NCBI RefSeq assembly: GCF_047948215.1
Contig: NC_134455.1
Coordinates: 305,740,147 to 305,804,146 of the forward strand
Reading direction: 5' to 3'
DNA from: Lycorma delicatula
Lineage: Eukaryota > Arthropoda > Insecta > Hemiptera > Fulgoridae
DNA length: 64,000 bases
A program made the translations under genes and the position numbers. Each line of letters opens with the position of its first letter. The first letter of the stretch is position 1. Below the pieces are notes generated by a model. That model did not search any database. It worked only from the letters and a program-made list of their open reading frames with translations, and had not been told where the DNA came from. This document shows, in pieces, positions 38,513-50,559 of this stretch.

Positions 38513-39194
38513 CTGTAGTTTAAAAATTAAAATATTTCACTTGACTGCACATATGAGTTTATTATCTGTAATTTTAATAGTACAGTAGTGTGTATTTTCT
38601 AAATATTGTCTGTTTTTGTAATCAAACCTAACAGATGATATATCAATAGACAAGAATACTAAATATTATTTTTATTGTATTATGGTTGAAAATTATATTA
38701 CATTTTCTTTAGAAAATGGAAGTAAACACTCTTTGTAAATTACTTTTAATAGAATAAGAAAAGACTTAGATAAACCAAAGAAATTAAAAAAAAAAAAAAT
38801 CAAAAGTTGCTGCTTTAATACTGAACAACAGTCTGAAGAACCAGTTTAATTATCCTCAAATAAAAGTTTAATTATAAAATTATAACATTCGAAAAGCGTT
38901 AAAAAGTAAAAATCTTCGAGCAAGACACTTTTGGTTTTACTGCAATGCTTCCTTAAAACTCTACAGAAATCAATTGTGAAATGCCGCTATACGCAGCCTA
39001 TAGTCAGAATTTGTCATCATATGGTTTTGTCAAATAGCTCTAATTGTCAAGAAAAATAATTCATTATTATCGTATAATTCTGGGTTAGGTAAAAGTAAAG
39101 GAACAGTGAATAAATTTAAAGAGAAATTACATAGAGAACTAAATCAAGTTTAATTCTTATAAAATAGCGACAAAATAACTAAGATAATAATAAT
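38513..39194. other. AT-rich non-coding DNA
   Basis: No gene recognised. The part at 38920-39030 is slightly richer in GC but has no clear coding pattern. Confidence 0.5.
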
Positions 39195-39840
39195 TGCGAT
39201 TAAATAAAGCATCGGTTCAATCTAAGCTCGATTACGGGTGTATAGCAAATTTATTCTCTAGAAAGCCTCATCTGAGAAAGTTACATGTCATCCATAACAC
39301 TGGAATCAGAAATGCCACACACGCTTTCCGTTCGGTTATTATAAATTAGTTAATATCTGATTTCATTTCTGAAGTCGGCATAATGTCATTACAATATTGA
39401 AGAGAGATCTTACTATTAACAAATACAGCAAATAAACTATAAAACTTATAATAATAATCCTTTGGCTGCTTTATATGAACATCATGGTACCTATTACAGG
39501 CCAGTCGAAATACGGTATCGTGAGTTGGCAACAAAACATGTGCCGGATATATTGCCAATTACTATGAGAGAAATAACACCATATGGCTTTTGCCATCTAT
39601 AAGCTCAAGATAAGATCTCTCTCTTGGAAAAATGAAAAAGAAACTAGCAGTGGTCATCCAACAGGAATTTCGACAATCAGATGGTTTTAAAACTGAACAG
39701 ATGTTGGATGTTCTATATACATATATATATATATATAAATGGAGCACCTCATTCGTGGAAACTGCCAGATATGACAAGTGTTTACACGACAAAGTTCATT
39801 GCTCTACTGTAAGCTCTTCTTTACACAGAAAATTTCTTCG
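39195..39840 (+). pseudogene. Jockey/I-like non-LTR retrotransposon fragment
   Basis: The plus strand reads S-K-L-D-Y-G-C-I-A-N, then L-H-V-I-H-N-T-G-I-R-N-A-T-H-A-F near 39210-39340, the block after the RT catalytic region in jockey/I-type elements. After frameshifts and a TA microsatellite (about 39718-39737), N-G-A-P-H-S-W-K-L-P-D-M near 39735-39770 matches the proline-rich stretch before the RNase H domain. The RT catalytic core is absent, and no RNase H domain could be read downstream. The 3' limit may extend to about 40400, where an A-rich run occurs. Inactive. Confidence 0.7.
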
Positions 39841-42800
39841 AAGAGAGTTCTTTTATGTTCAGATTCTTTAAACGAAGTAACTGCTAATTTTGGGTCCTAG
39901 GACAAAGTTCTGAGGAACATTTCGAAGCGCCATGGTTTGGGAAGAACAAGGAGATCCAAAACATATACTTAAGCTTAACGCGCACGAATACTACGTAGCT
40001 ATTAACATTTTGGATAATAGCGAATGTGTATGATGACTAAAAAGAGGCTACATTTATTAAATCTAGAGGCTTTCTCCGTTGAATATCATTCTTTTGTTAT
40101 TTACATTTTTTATATTTGACCAGTGTTAATTTGTTTTTCTCAGCATGACTTGTGACAAATTTTTTATACTCAATTGCTTGTTCTGTTTCGTTGTTTTGTT
40201 AACCATACAATTTTATTATCATGCTTTTATTAGTTGATTTTTATTGTACTATATTGTGTTTAAACCTTTATTTTGTCCTGGGAGGTATCACTGGATGCCA
40301 CCCTTTCACGTCATTACGTCATTATTACACTGTTCAATTTACTTTTAGTTTCATTGTTGTTCAGGAAGCTGATTGTAAAAAAACAATAAAAAAATAGTTT
40401 ATTGAAACATATAATTAATAATTTTTATGCTTTGAAAATTGATGTACATTAAGTGGATTATAAAACAAATAAATGAATGTTTATGTTTGAATCAAGAAAT
40501 ATATTTCTTTTTTAAATAAAAACTTGTTAAATGATTAAATTTCTTAATTTAAAAAAATCTTCTTTTAGGAAATTTGAAAATTATTCATTGTGAATGATAC
40601 GAAAACTACAAATTTTTTGTTCTACTATTTTTTTATTAACTTTCTTTATAAAAGATTAAATTAAACTTATTTTTCTATTTCAGCAAAGTCTTAAGAGAAT
40701 TTATTTAATAAAATAAATTAAAATGTATATATATAATAAAATTCCACTTAAAATGTACGCTAAAAAATATATATTTCTTGGAAATTAAGATATACTGACA
40801 GAATAAAATAGTTTATCACATATTTAAATAAAGACAACTCTTTTATTAATGTGACACTAATAATATTTATTTTTGACTGATACGGTTTTACTTAAGTGCT
40901 ATTAGTACGTTTCATCGATTTCGATGGAATATACACACACCTACTTACACTTGACATATTAAATGAACAATAACTCTACATTTACATTTTATATAAAAAT
41001 AAGAATTTAATTTTTTCGTATCCAAACAATATATACTCTTCTTATGATAAGAATAACATTCAGTTATAAAAACGCTAAAATAATCTACAATATTACATAA
41101 ATTGTAATCAATTTACACGTTTTATGATTTAATGTTTTGTAATTTTACAAATTTATAATTTTATTTCAGTTATTGTAATACAATATTTTCTTAGCATAAG
41201 TAATAAATATTTAATCCTAACAGTATAAAAATAATAAGTATTTTTAAGAACATAATTTTTATTAAATCTTAATACTCTTCATGGTGAAATTTTATTCAAA
41301 AAATTTTAATATTTTTAAATTAATTCTCTTAAATATCTTTATTTATTAATTAAGGATGAAGTTATAAAATTACAACTTTTTTATTATTGTCATAAAAAGT
41401 CTTATTTTTTATTTTAGACCAGATATTTGTAAAAAATAAATGATTTTGCTCCACTCCGTAAGATTATCTGATTCTACAAATGTGTGAAACATAATTTTAA
41501 CAAATTAAATACCATTAAGCACCTGATTGTACGAATGTTAATCAAATTTTCATCTTTCTTTGTTGAAACACTCCTAGTAGAAACCACCTGATGCTTTTAT
41601 CACTATTGACTACATTCTTCTTACTACAGTTTTTCCTAAATAATTTAAAACGTTTTAGCTTTAAAATGTCAAATTGGATATATTTTTTTATATTAATACT
41701 GTTAACTTATTCAAGACTGGTCTACATTCTCTAAAATTTATCAGTCAGTCTGTTCTCTAATATTTTTATAAATTTTACAAATGTATAGTAAAATTAAAAA
41801 AAAAAATAATTTATAAACAATTTTATAATATTTTTTTCACTTATCAAAATGGTAAGTCTGAATTTTATTTTCTGAATAAGTTGAAAAAAGTAAAAACAGT
41901 ATTATAAAAAATTAAAATTCTTCCAAAATACAAGTAATTAACTTACCATTCACAAACCAACATTCAACTTATTCTGCTTTTGAAAATTTTTCCATAAGAA
42001 AGGTATAAATACATATATATTTTAGAACATATAATAATAAGCTTCAATCTGGTATTATTTTAGTTGTATTATTTTAAGTTAAAATTTGCTACGACGTTGT
42101 GATGAAAAAGTTTCGGAATAAAAACCATAAACAATGTAAACTAATAGTTATAATTAGAAAAAAAGAAATAATTAATGGAATATGATAATGACAAAATAAA
42201 AACTAAAAGAAGAATAAAAATTTTTAATAAAGATTAACGGAAAATATAAACATAACTAATAACCACCGCAGTTAGTAAATTAGGTTAAGAAAACCAGCAG
42301 TGGAACAAATAAAATACCAGCTGATATAAGTAATCTGTAATAAAAACAATAAAGTTGTATAAGTGCTATACTTAAAGTTGTAGACAAATTTTAGAACTAA
42401 TTAGAGTTGCAAATATCGAATTAATCAGACAGAATGCAAAATAAAACTATACAAAAACTGAAAACGTAACATTACGCCAACAGTAGTTGTTTTTTAAAAT
42501 AAATTGAAGCATAACATAAGGTCAACTCCCGAAATTTCATTAAAAAGAAATATATAGTTGACATAAGCATAAGCATAGTCAACATAAGCATTTTAACCAG
42601 AATAATCTGTTAAAATAGAGAAATATCTAAGGTTAAAATACTCCAACCAAAGAACTAAGTATACAATGACAAAAATCAAACTTTAAATTTACATTTTACA
42701 TTTATTTAAAAAAATGAATTTTACTTAATTATTTGACAGAACAATAAATTTCAATGTTGGTACTAACTGAACATTTTTGAATTGCATTAAATTTAAAGTG

Positions 42801-43373
42801 AGTGTTGAAAATTATTTTATTATTTACCGTTATAATTTGAATACAAATTATTATTTTTTTAAATATTCGTATATACTAGAAAAAATATTTTCATTTATAA
42901 TAAGAATGGTTTGTAAATTATTAATTTAAAAAATACTTGCTCTGTCCTTCAAATTCATATTTTTATTTAATAAAAATGTAAGTATCTTTCAAATGACATC
43001 TTTTTTTTTATGGGAAAGTCATTCTGGTCGTAGAAAGATTATAATACATAACTCGACTTGTAACATATATCACGCACTCGTGAAAATTCTTAATTTTTCA
43101 CCTGTGGGTAGTACTCTTCTTACATCTTGATACGTAATATACTATTCTAGATCACTATTGTTTGTATCTTTGTGAGTTTTTGTTTAACAAAAGTTTCAAA
43201 TTTCTGGTGTGTCGTATAAAAAAAGATATTAATGATTAGAGAATTCCATATAGTGAACTCTTGTATACTGGTTAAATAAAGTTTAACCAGTATAAGTTTA
43301 AATGAAGTGCAGCAAAAAATGGGTATATGTAACTTAATAGGAGTACAAGGAAGTTATGTGATGTCCACATAGG
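39841..43373. other. Possible LINE 3' region, then AT-rich non-coding DNA
   Basis: From 39841 to about 40395 the sequence may be the untranslated 3' part of the retrotransposon fragment, ending in an AAAAAAACAATAAAAAAATA stretch. Beyond that nothing coding or repetitive was recognised. Confidence 0.4.
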
Positions 43374-43510
43374 TTTTTTTCTTTAAACCTCTGGGATGAC
43401 CGTCAGGTATTGTTTCAGAGGATGAGATCAAATTGCAATTTTGTAGCGTAAGAAAATGCCATGTATGACTGGGACTGGAACTCTAACCCAGGACCTTCGA
43501 ATCCCGGTCA
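43374..43510 (-). mobile_element. tRNA-derived SINE, family A, 5'-truncated
   Basis: Minus-strand copy with the 3' tail (T run 43374-43380, then the complement of TTAAACCTCTGGGATGACCG) and the body segment CAAATTGCAATTTTGTAGCG. It shares that segment's type with the copy at 7409-7550. The B box is altered (GGGACTGGAACTCTAACCCA on the plus strand) and the A-box head is missing. Confidence 0.7.
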
Positions 43511-43939
43511 TAATTACAATAATAATAAGCGTTTGCATCTACTTTCACATAAAATGGAACTTAACTCAGAGATTAACTACATTAAGATTAGTCTAAACCA
43601 GTTGAATTTACTTTTTGTATTTGCATGTTTTGTTATATTTTGTGATGTCGATAATGATGTGAATATTTTACGCTTTTAAGCCGCTTTTCCTAATATTGTG
43701 TACGTTAACTATTTCTTTATTTGTTCTTGAAGCACATTCGTAATGTACAAGTTTTCACCATTGACATGAATTTTTAACTTTTAAGTAGTTAAAAAACATA
43801 ATAAATAAAATATAACTTGTATTTTTTTTAAATATACAATTTATAAAATAAAAGTGTCCGGCAGAACATTGTTTCTCTTACAATCTTGTGAAGTTTAATT
43901 AAAAAAATGTATACACGTATAAATATATATATATATACG

Positions 43940-43977
<38 letters not shown>

Positions 43978-45279
43978 CATACACACACAAAATCATGTGT
44001 ATTAATTCATGCGGCTGAAAAATTAGAATAGACTGTGAAAGTAATTCACAAAAAAATTAACAAATAGTTACCTAGCGGATAGAGATAATCTTTTATTTAT
44101 TAATTCCGTTTATAGGATGTATTTTATCAAAGATTAAACATAAAATGCGCTTATTAATAATGGTTTTTAAGTTTACATTCAATAACTATATTATGCCAAA
44201 CATTTCTTATTATTTTTATTCAACAAATGGACATTTTGAACAGATTATATCAGCAGCATTTACACAAATGTAACAATTATGTCATGAATATTGTAAGCAT
44301 TGTTCTTCAAAGTTTAGAAAACGTAAACACATAGATGTCTAAATTACCTGCGGTAACTGGAGTAATATTAATACGGCTACTATTGCTGTGGAGGGGGGCA
44401 TTGCAACAGTTGGTCATACGTAGCAAAACGTTAATCAACAAACAGCAATATATCCCCACCATACGCATCAACATTTCTTGAATTTTGACGAATATAGAAA
44501 TTTAATGGCAGTTACTATGGCATGATGAAGTGAGGTTAAGTTAAATTTGATTTTTATTAGTTTTCTTACTATTTTAATCAATTTATTCAGTTATTAGGTA
44601 ATCAAATAATTTTATATAAGTATAAATATTTCAAGATTTAAGGATTATTTAAATATAAAAAGATCCTTAAATCTTAATACATTACCTCAAAATTTGTCTT
44701 TAGATTTAAATTATGTGTAATGTTAAATTAATTAACTGAAGGTTGAAAAATTTATTATTGCGAAGGAATGATAATTGTGGGGTAGAATTTAAAAAAACGT
44801 CAACTTGCTAGAATGGAAAGTTTATTTACTTGCTGGTAGATTACACATATATATATACTTCTACAAAATATGCTTCTGGATAATAAAACATATGTGTAAC
44901 TCATATAATAAATAAGTGTATATATATATATAGTATATTTCAGTACAAAATAATAATTTTTTATCTGATCAATATTCTTTTCTATTAAAAATACAACAAT
45001 AAATATTTTATATAAATATATATAATACGGTTTCTCAAAATGTTGAAGTTTCCAAAATTATGTTAATTAAAAAAAAAAAAAAAATAGTGTAATTACCAGC
45101 TTCTTTATATATATTTTGGAAATTTTAAAATCATTTTGCTTTATAAATTTATTTAATATTACTTTTTGAGTCCTGAAGCTCATAAAATATTAATAAAAAT
45201 AAAAAAACAATTAACAAAAAATACTAGTCTATAATAATAAAAAAATGACTTAAATAATACATTTATCTAAATATTTAAA
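43511..45279. other. AT-rich non-coding DNA downstream of the second receptor exon
   Basis: The part near 45279 is the expected 3' untranslated region of the minus-strand receptor exon; a TTTATT string near 45146-45151 is an AATAAA polyadenylation signal on the minus strand, about 130 bases past the stop. A compound microsatellite lies at 43921-43990. A segment at 44220-44540 is less AT-rich but unassigned. Confidence 0.5.
43921..43990. repeat. Compound (TA)n-(CA)n-(TA)n-(CA)n microsatellite
   Basis: Adjoining runs of TA and CA over about 70 bases. Confidence 0.9.
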
Positions 45280-46027
45280 CTACACGTAACTTTCTGGTGT
45301 ATTTGGAAGTTGAGAACAAGTAGCTTGTTTTCGTAATAAAGATGACGTGAGAAAGACGTTTCGTCTAATCGATCCATTACGACTAGCACAAATAGGTGCT
45401 CTTGAATCAATAGAAGCAGATCTCCAAGAAAGATCAGGTGAACCACGATGTGTATGAGCTCTTGTGCTCGATTGTGAATATGTTGTTGTTAAAGTACCTG
45501 TGTGACGTAATAAGAAAGCGTCACGGTTTCGACTTCGTAATCCACAAAGCGATCGAAAACCGTGCCGAAATTTTGATGACATCAGATTATAAAGTATAGG
45601 ATTTACAGCAGAATTTAAATAATGCATTATACGACAAAAATTTAACAACGTGTAATACGTTTCTAGTCCCATTTTTTTCATTGAACCTGGTGGAGCTAAT
45701 ATTATCCATAGTGTAAGAATACGAAACGGAAGTAGACATAAAAAAAATGCTAGAACGACAGTGCCCAACATAAGTACAACTTGTTTTCTTGCACGTTGGT
45801 TACAACCACTGTCACTAGAAGATGACGGTCCAGGTTCTGCAGTTAAATGACGTGCAATAACTGTATAAAGGCCGATCAATACTCCTAACGGAAGTAAAAA
45901 GAAAAGCGATATCATAACCAAGAAAAATGTGGTAGACCATCCTGTATCCGCTTGTGTTAAACAAGTCATCACTTCGCTGTCGTCTATGTATATTCTTTTC
46001 TCGTACTTGGCGATCGTCAACATCGGG
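45280..46027 (-). CDS. Class A peptide GPCR, 3'-terminal coding exon (TM5-TM7 and C-tail), paralogue 2
   Basis: Terminal exon of a second rhodopsin-like neuropeptide receptor. The minus strand reads GATTTCAG (AG at 46028-46029) then C-CCG-ATG-TTG, a phase-2 acceptor at the same protein position as 22955. It runs about 249 residues to the stop at 45280. In order: M-T-C-L-T with the ECL2 Cys; TM5 (FFLVMISLFFLLPLGVLIGL); ICL3 with a Ser-rich patch; TM6 F-F-L-C-L-L-P-F-R, again with Leu instead of Trp; TM7 N-S-A-V-N-P-I-L-Y; helix 8 S-S-K-F-R-H-G-F; a Ser/Arg-rich C-tail ending P-E-S-Y-V. Over 85 residues from before TM6 through helix 8, 59 match the exon at 22223-22955. Both C-tails share T-G/K-G-T-L-T-T-T. 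The subfamily (TRH/CNMamide-receptor-like) is tentative. The ATG at 46021-46023 is internal to the exon, not the start codon; the TM1-TM4 exons are probably beyond 64000 or too short to see. Confidence 0.92.
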
Positions 46028-46048
46028 CTGAAATCATTTTCAACAATT
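46028..46048 (-). promoter_or_regulatory. Splice acceptor of receptor exon 2
   Basis: The minus strand has GTTGAAAATGATTTCAG ending in AG at 46028-46029, followed by C-CCG. It is phase 2, matching the acceptor at 22956. Confidence 0.8.
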
Positions 46049-48239
46049 CATTAGTAATTCTTCTTGGAACCAAATTAAAAGAACGACATCTCCTGATTGT
46101 TGAACGATACAGTCTGCCACCACACCTTATTTTATGTTTTAAATCATATTTATGTTAACTTTACCTACTTTACATTAAAAAAAGTATTTTAAGAAAATAT
46201 ATTTTACTCATACATGAATTACAAAAATTAATTATATATTTACTATGTTTTTTTTTTGTTTTTTAGCTTAAGAAAAGAACCGAGAACGTAATTTTTTAAA
46301 AAAATAAATGAGTTATAATTACATATTAATATTTATATAATGAATTTCGAATATTATTTAATATCTGAGCTAAAGTTTATTAATTGTCTTATAAATGTGA
46401 TGATTATTATTGGTTTTAGAGGACAGGTACTGGCTTAAAACAAAGTTAATTTTCTCATCAAATTACAATTTTTACTGCATTAGATTTTGTCCAAAATATT
46501 AACACTGAATTTAAATTTTTTGATTCTTCAAAAATTAAGATTATACATATAAAAAACTAATTAATATTAAAACAGTAATGACATTTTTAATAAAATATAG
46601 ATAGTGATTTATATAAATTAAATTTATTAAAATTGTTAAAACTAAAATCAATAAAGTAAATTATTAAAATTTTAATATTTAAATTTTTAAATGAACATAT
46701 TAATAAAATAATAAGAAATAATATAATAACATTTCTACTACATTCTTCAAATACGCAATTAATGTGTGTTTGTTTAATTAATGATTTATTTTAATATCTA
46801 GGAAAAATGTATCCATGTAAGGATAGGAACCCGTGTCTCCTGATTTTGTTTTTCAGGAGGACAATAAAAACACTGTAAGAATATCTTGCGGGTTCTCATC
46901 CCGCAAAAAATACATTCTTCGTAAAACCTTTTCCAAAAATTGTTCCAATAAAATTAATTTATTTTTTAATAATGATATTATTTATGAAAAGTTAAATGAG
47001 AAAACCTTTTTCAATAAAAGTTAACTTCAATATTTATTTTTTTTTAAATAGTATTTATTTGTTTCAAGAACATTTATTATTTTATTTTTATAAATATATA
47101 ACTTTTATTAGAAACAGATTATCCAATAGGAAAAATTAATTTGCTGTATGTAATAAAAAGATATATATGTGTTGCTTATTTAGTAATTTGTAAATTTTTT
47201 TTTACCTTTTGGATATTAGTTTTTAGGTGTAGAATTTTGATAAAATCGTTTATATACATGCAAGAATTATCCGTTTTAATTCAAAATTTTGGTGTGGTGA
47301 TATACTGAATATCAGTAACAATCAGGAGACGTTAGTTCCAATTCCATTTAGGATACATAATTTCCTTATTTTTGTAAAATATATTTAAACAACAAATATA
47401 CATCACTTACATTTACTTTATATAAATAAAATTCAAAACATGAGATCCATTGTTAAAAATTAGTTTTGTTTTCATTTCAGTTATCAATTTAAACTTATCC
47501 TGAAGCAAGATGATTGTGTATAAAACAGAATTTTATCATGAAATTTTATTATTTTCCATCTTTATGAAAGAAATAGTAAAAAATTATAACTTAAAGTAAT
47601 TTCAAAGTGATGATACGTCATACAGGAACAGATGGAAACTTATTTCCTACAAACAATAGATGAATACAAGATACACTAATTTAAAACACATACGAAAGTA
47701 AAACGAGAGACAAAAAGTAGCATTTCATTTAATATAATTGTCAAATTGCACAGAAATATTATATCGATACGTTTGATTATAATTACTTGAAGTTATGCAT
47801 TAAGTATAATTTTATCGTCCAATAAAATGTAAGATATAGTTAAACGTTAAATTTATTTTTCTTGATACTCAAAACAACAGACAAAAAACGATATTTCTTT
47901 TAGTAATCATTTACCTGATAATAAATTAATGAAACAGGAATTGGTAAGAACATGGAGAAATAACCAATTATTTTTATTACGTTTTTGTAAGAAGTGTTTA
48001 TATACTAAAAAAAAATTAAAATGTCATAGGTGTTCAGCCTATAAATTAAGAACCGTTGATAAACTTTGAATTTAATAATACTAAATTAAATTTTAATTAT
48101 ATAGAATTTATTTGTATTTAATTATTTTGTACATTAAAATAAAATAAATGAATAAAATCTTTGACAATTTTATTCAAATATATCTAAATTCATGTACCGA
48201 TCTATTTCTCATTATTATCGTTATTATTATATTTTTTAC
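46049..48239. other. AT-rich non-coding DNA, probably intron of the receptor gene
   Basis: No upstream receptor exon was seen here on the minus strand. Segments at 46800-46900 and 47285-47340 contain weak tRNA-like strings (for example AGGATAGGAACCCGTG) that could be very old SINEs, but they are too degraded to call. Confidence 0.45.
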
Positions 48240-48753
48240 CGAGTCAGGGTTCTTTCGTATTTGTCTCTTTAGAGATCAGCACATCTCTGCGTGACGCATG
48301 GAGAAAGCGCCGTCTCCCGACTATCTCTATTGCCCCGACCCCGTGTTCGGGACGACGCCGAGCACACTTTTTTCGAGTGTGCCCGGTGGTGGCGAATCGA
48401 GAGACACTAGAGGCGGTTCTCGGAGCACTGAACCCCCACAATGTGGTTGCGATAATGCTCCGTATCTGAGCAGCTGGAAGAGTGTAGTCCGATTCGTCGG
48501 GAGGATTCTCAGGGCCAAAAAGGGTGACCTGGATAATCCTGGGTCAGTTGCAAACTGAATAACGGCCTTCTCAAACTAGACTAGGAGGACTCGGCTCGAA
48601 GCAAAATGGTTCCGGGTCGGGCCCTGGTAGAAAAGGTGGGGAGGGTTTAGCCGGTAGTCTTATGATGGCAGTTTGATAAGACCGCCTGTGGAAGTCCGGC
48701 AGCTCTATGCGTAAATGCATTTTACCTCCCCCCCCCCAAAAAAAAAAAAAAAA
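48240..48753 (+). pseudogene. R1-like non-LTR retrotransposon 3' end with C10-A16 tail
   Basis: GC-rich island in AT-rich DNA. The plus strand gives A-H-F-F-R-V-C-P-V-V-A-N-R-E-T near 48365-48410, matching the C-terminal Cys/His region of R1-clade elements. It continues N-P-H-N-V-V-A-I-M-L and, after one frameshift, W-K-S-V-V-R-F-V-G-R-I-L before stop codons. The long 3' untranslated part ends in TTTACCT, then 10 C (48728-48737) and 16 A (48738-48753). The A run sets the 3' end; the 5' limit near 48240 is a truncation point. The composition contrast shows the insertion has not yet drifted to the local base content, so it is relatively recent. No clear target-site duplication was seen. Confidence 0.75.
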
Positions 48754-50559
48754 TTATTCTAATACTGTTGCAGGTTGATGAAAAAATAATAGAATCTCTA
48801 TCATTTTTTATTTATTTGTAAGGAATTTAATTTTTTATTCATATTATTTGTAGTTTTTTAGACTTTGATTTGCGAAAATCATTTGTAATTTTAAATTTTC
48901 TAATTTGTAATTATTTCGACTTTATTAAACCTCTTACATATATATTTTACAAGTAAACCGATATTATTCAGTTTTCATAACAAAATGTTTGAAAAGTTTC
49001 TGTAATATATATATATATTTTTTTTGTTCTTAATTACGTGTACAAGATTATGTCTTTTCACTGCTGAATTAAAGAAGATTATACAGTCATATTTAACTCT
49101 GGGATCAATGGGATACATTAATTTGTTCTTCATATTACCTTTTACAGTTATGTAAGCTACGATGCATACAAAGCAATAAAATAAAAGTAAAAGAGACACT
49201 ATTTAAAGTAATTCTCTTTGAGAATAATGAATTTTACTATACTGTTAGACCCTTCGGTAAACAGAATAAAGATGTCATCTGTAGGACTAAATATCATCAA
49301 CATTTCAATAAGTTTGGTATGCTGATATGAAACCAGTAGATTTGGTTCAAAGAAAACAACATGAAACCATTTAATTTCGTCCATTTTCCTAGTAAGTAAG
49401 AATAGCTTGCTATTTTTGAAGCTTAACTCTTTTTCGAGAGTAACACGTGACTATATCAGATCATTGACAACCATTACAGTTATCTGAAAATGTGTAGATG
49501 AATCTGTTACGGAAATGAGAATTACAAGTCGTCTATCTGAGAATTCGTCTGTTCGTGAGGTTAAATTATTAATTACAAAATATAAAATCAATTATTTCAA
49601 AAAGCCTTTGACAGTTCTTAGTTCAATTATTTCGAAGTGAACAAACAAAATGGATGTACATTTCTATAAAATACGAGTATGAGAAAGTTGTTACATGAAA
49701 ACAAATCAAATTTTACATTGTAACAGATTATATAAAACAATCCTCTCATCCCACCTTCTCTTCACCTGTAAATTATATGGAAAAAAGTGTATTAAAAAAA
49801 GGCAGAACAATGGAAAACGAGTTCAGTATTAAAAAAATGTATTTTGTATATATTCAGTATATTTCTTATTGAAAAAAAATGTAAGGGCAAAAATTTGTTG
49901 GTATTTCTGTTGCTTCACACCATCAGAAATTGCAACAGGAAATTAAATCTCAGTCATCATTTACGTAGTCACATCGATTTACATTTTATACCATTTATTC
50001 ATGTGTCATTTTAGTTGTCTTTTCATTGTTAAATTATTTAGAAAACACAAAGATATGTGTTACGGACTATATTATTAAGACTATTATTTGTTATTCATCA
50101 CACTTCACTGTATTCCTATTTTCTCGTGAAAAAGTATCTAATTCCATTTGAAAATAACAATAAAATTTGTTGAAAAATATTTGGTCCATCAATATTCAAA
50201 ATGATATTAATCGGTCTGTTTTTTTTTTAAACCTTTCCTTAACATTATCAGAGACAAAATGATTCTTTAACACAACGTAAAGACAAAGTAAAACGGAAGC
50301 TTTAAACTACTAAATTTAGCCGTCTGAAGTAAGTACCCTCCTCTGACTAGTAAAAGATAAAAATTTATGCTTGATTTGAAAGAAAAAATCTGTCAGAAAT
50401 AACAGTAATTAAAATAATTAAGTAAGTGATTAAAAGAGTAGCGTTTAAGAGATAATAATTGGAAATATGTTTTTTAATAAATTTGTCTTGTGTTAATATT
50501 TTCATTTTTATATTTTCAAACAGAAAGAAAGACATTGTAGACACAATAACGATATAACT
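48754..50559. other. AT-rich non-coding DNA
   Basis: Nothing assigned, apart from a short segment at 49220-49272 that is similar to 54599-54652 (see findings). The minus frames at 48975-49199 and 49199-49384 show no domain. Confidence 0.5.

Noticed and set aside
43921..43990. Direct-repeat array
   Set aside because: A compound dinucleotide microsatellite; no spacer-repeat structure as in CRISPR.
48244..48558. Three overlapping open frames in the GC-rich island
   Set aside because: They come from the high GC content of the R1-like insert; the coding trace follows a shifted frame, and the rest is untranslated sequence.
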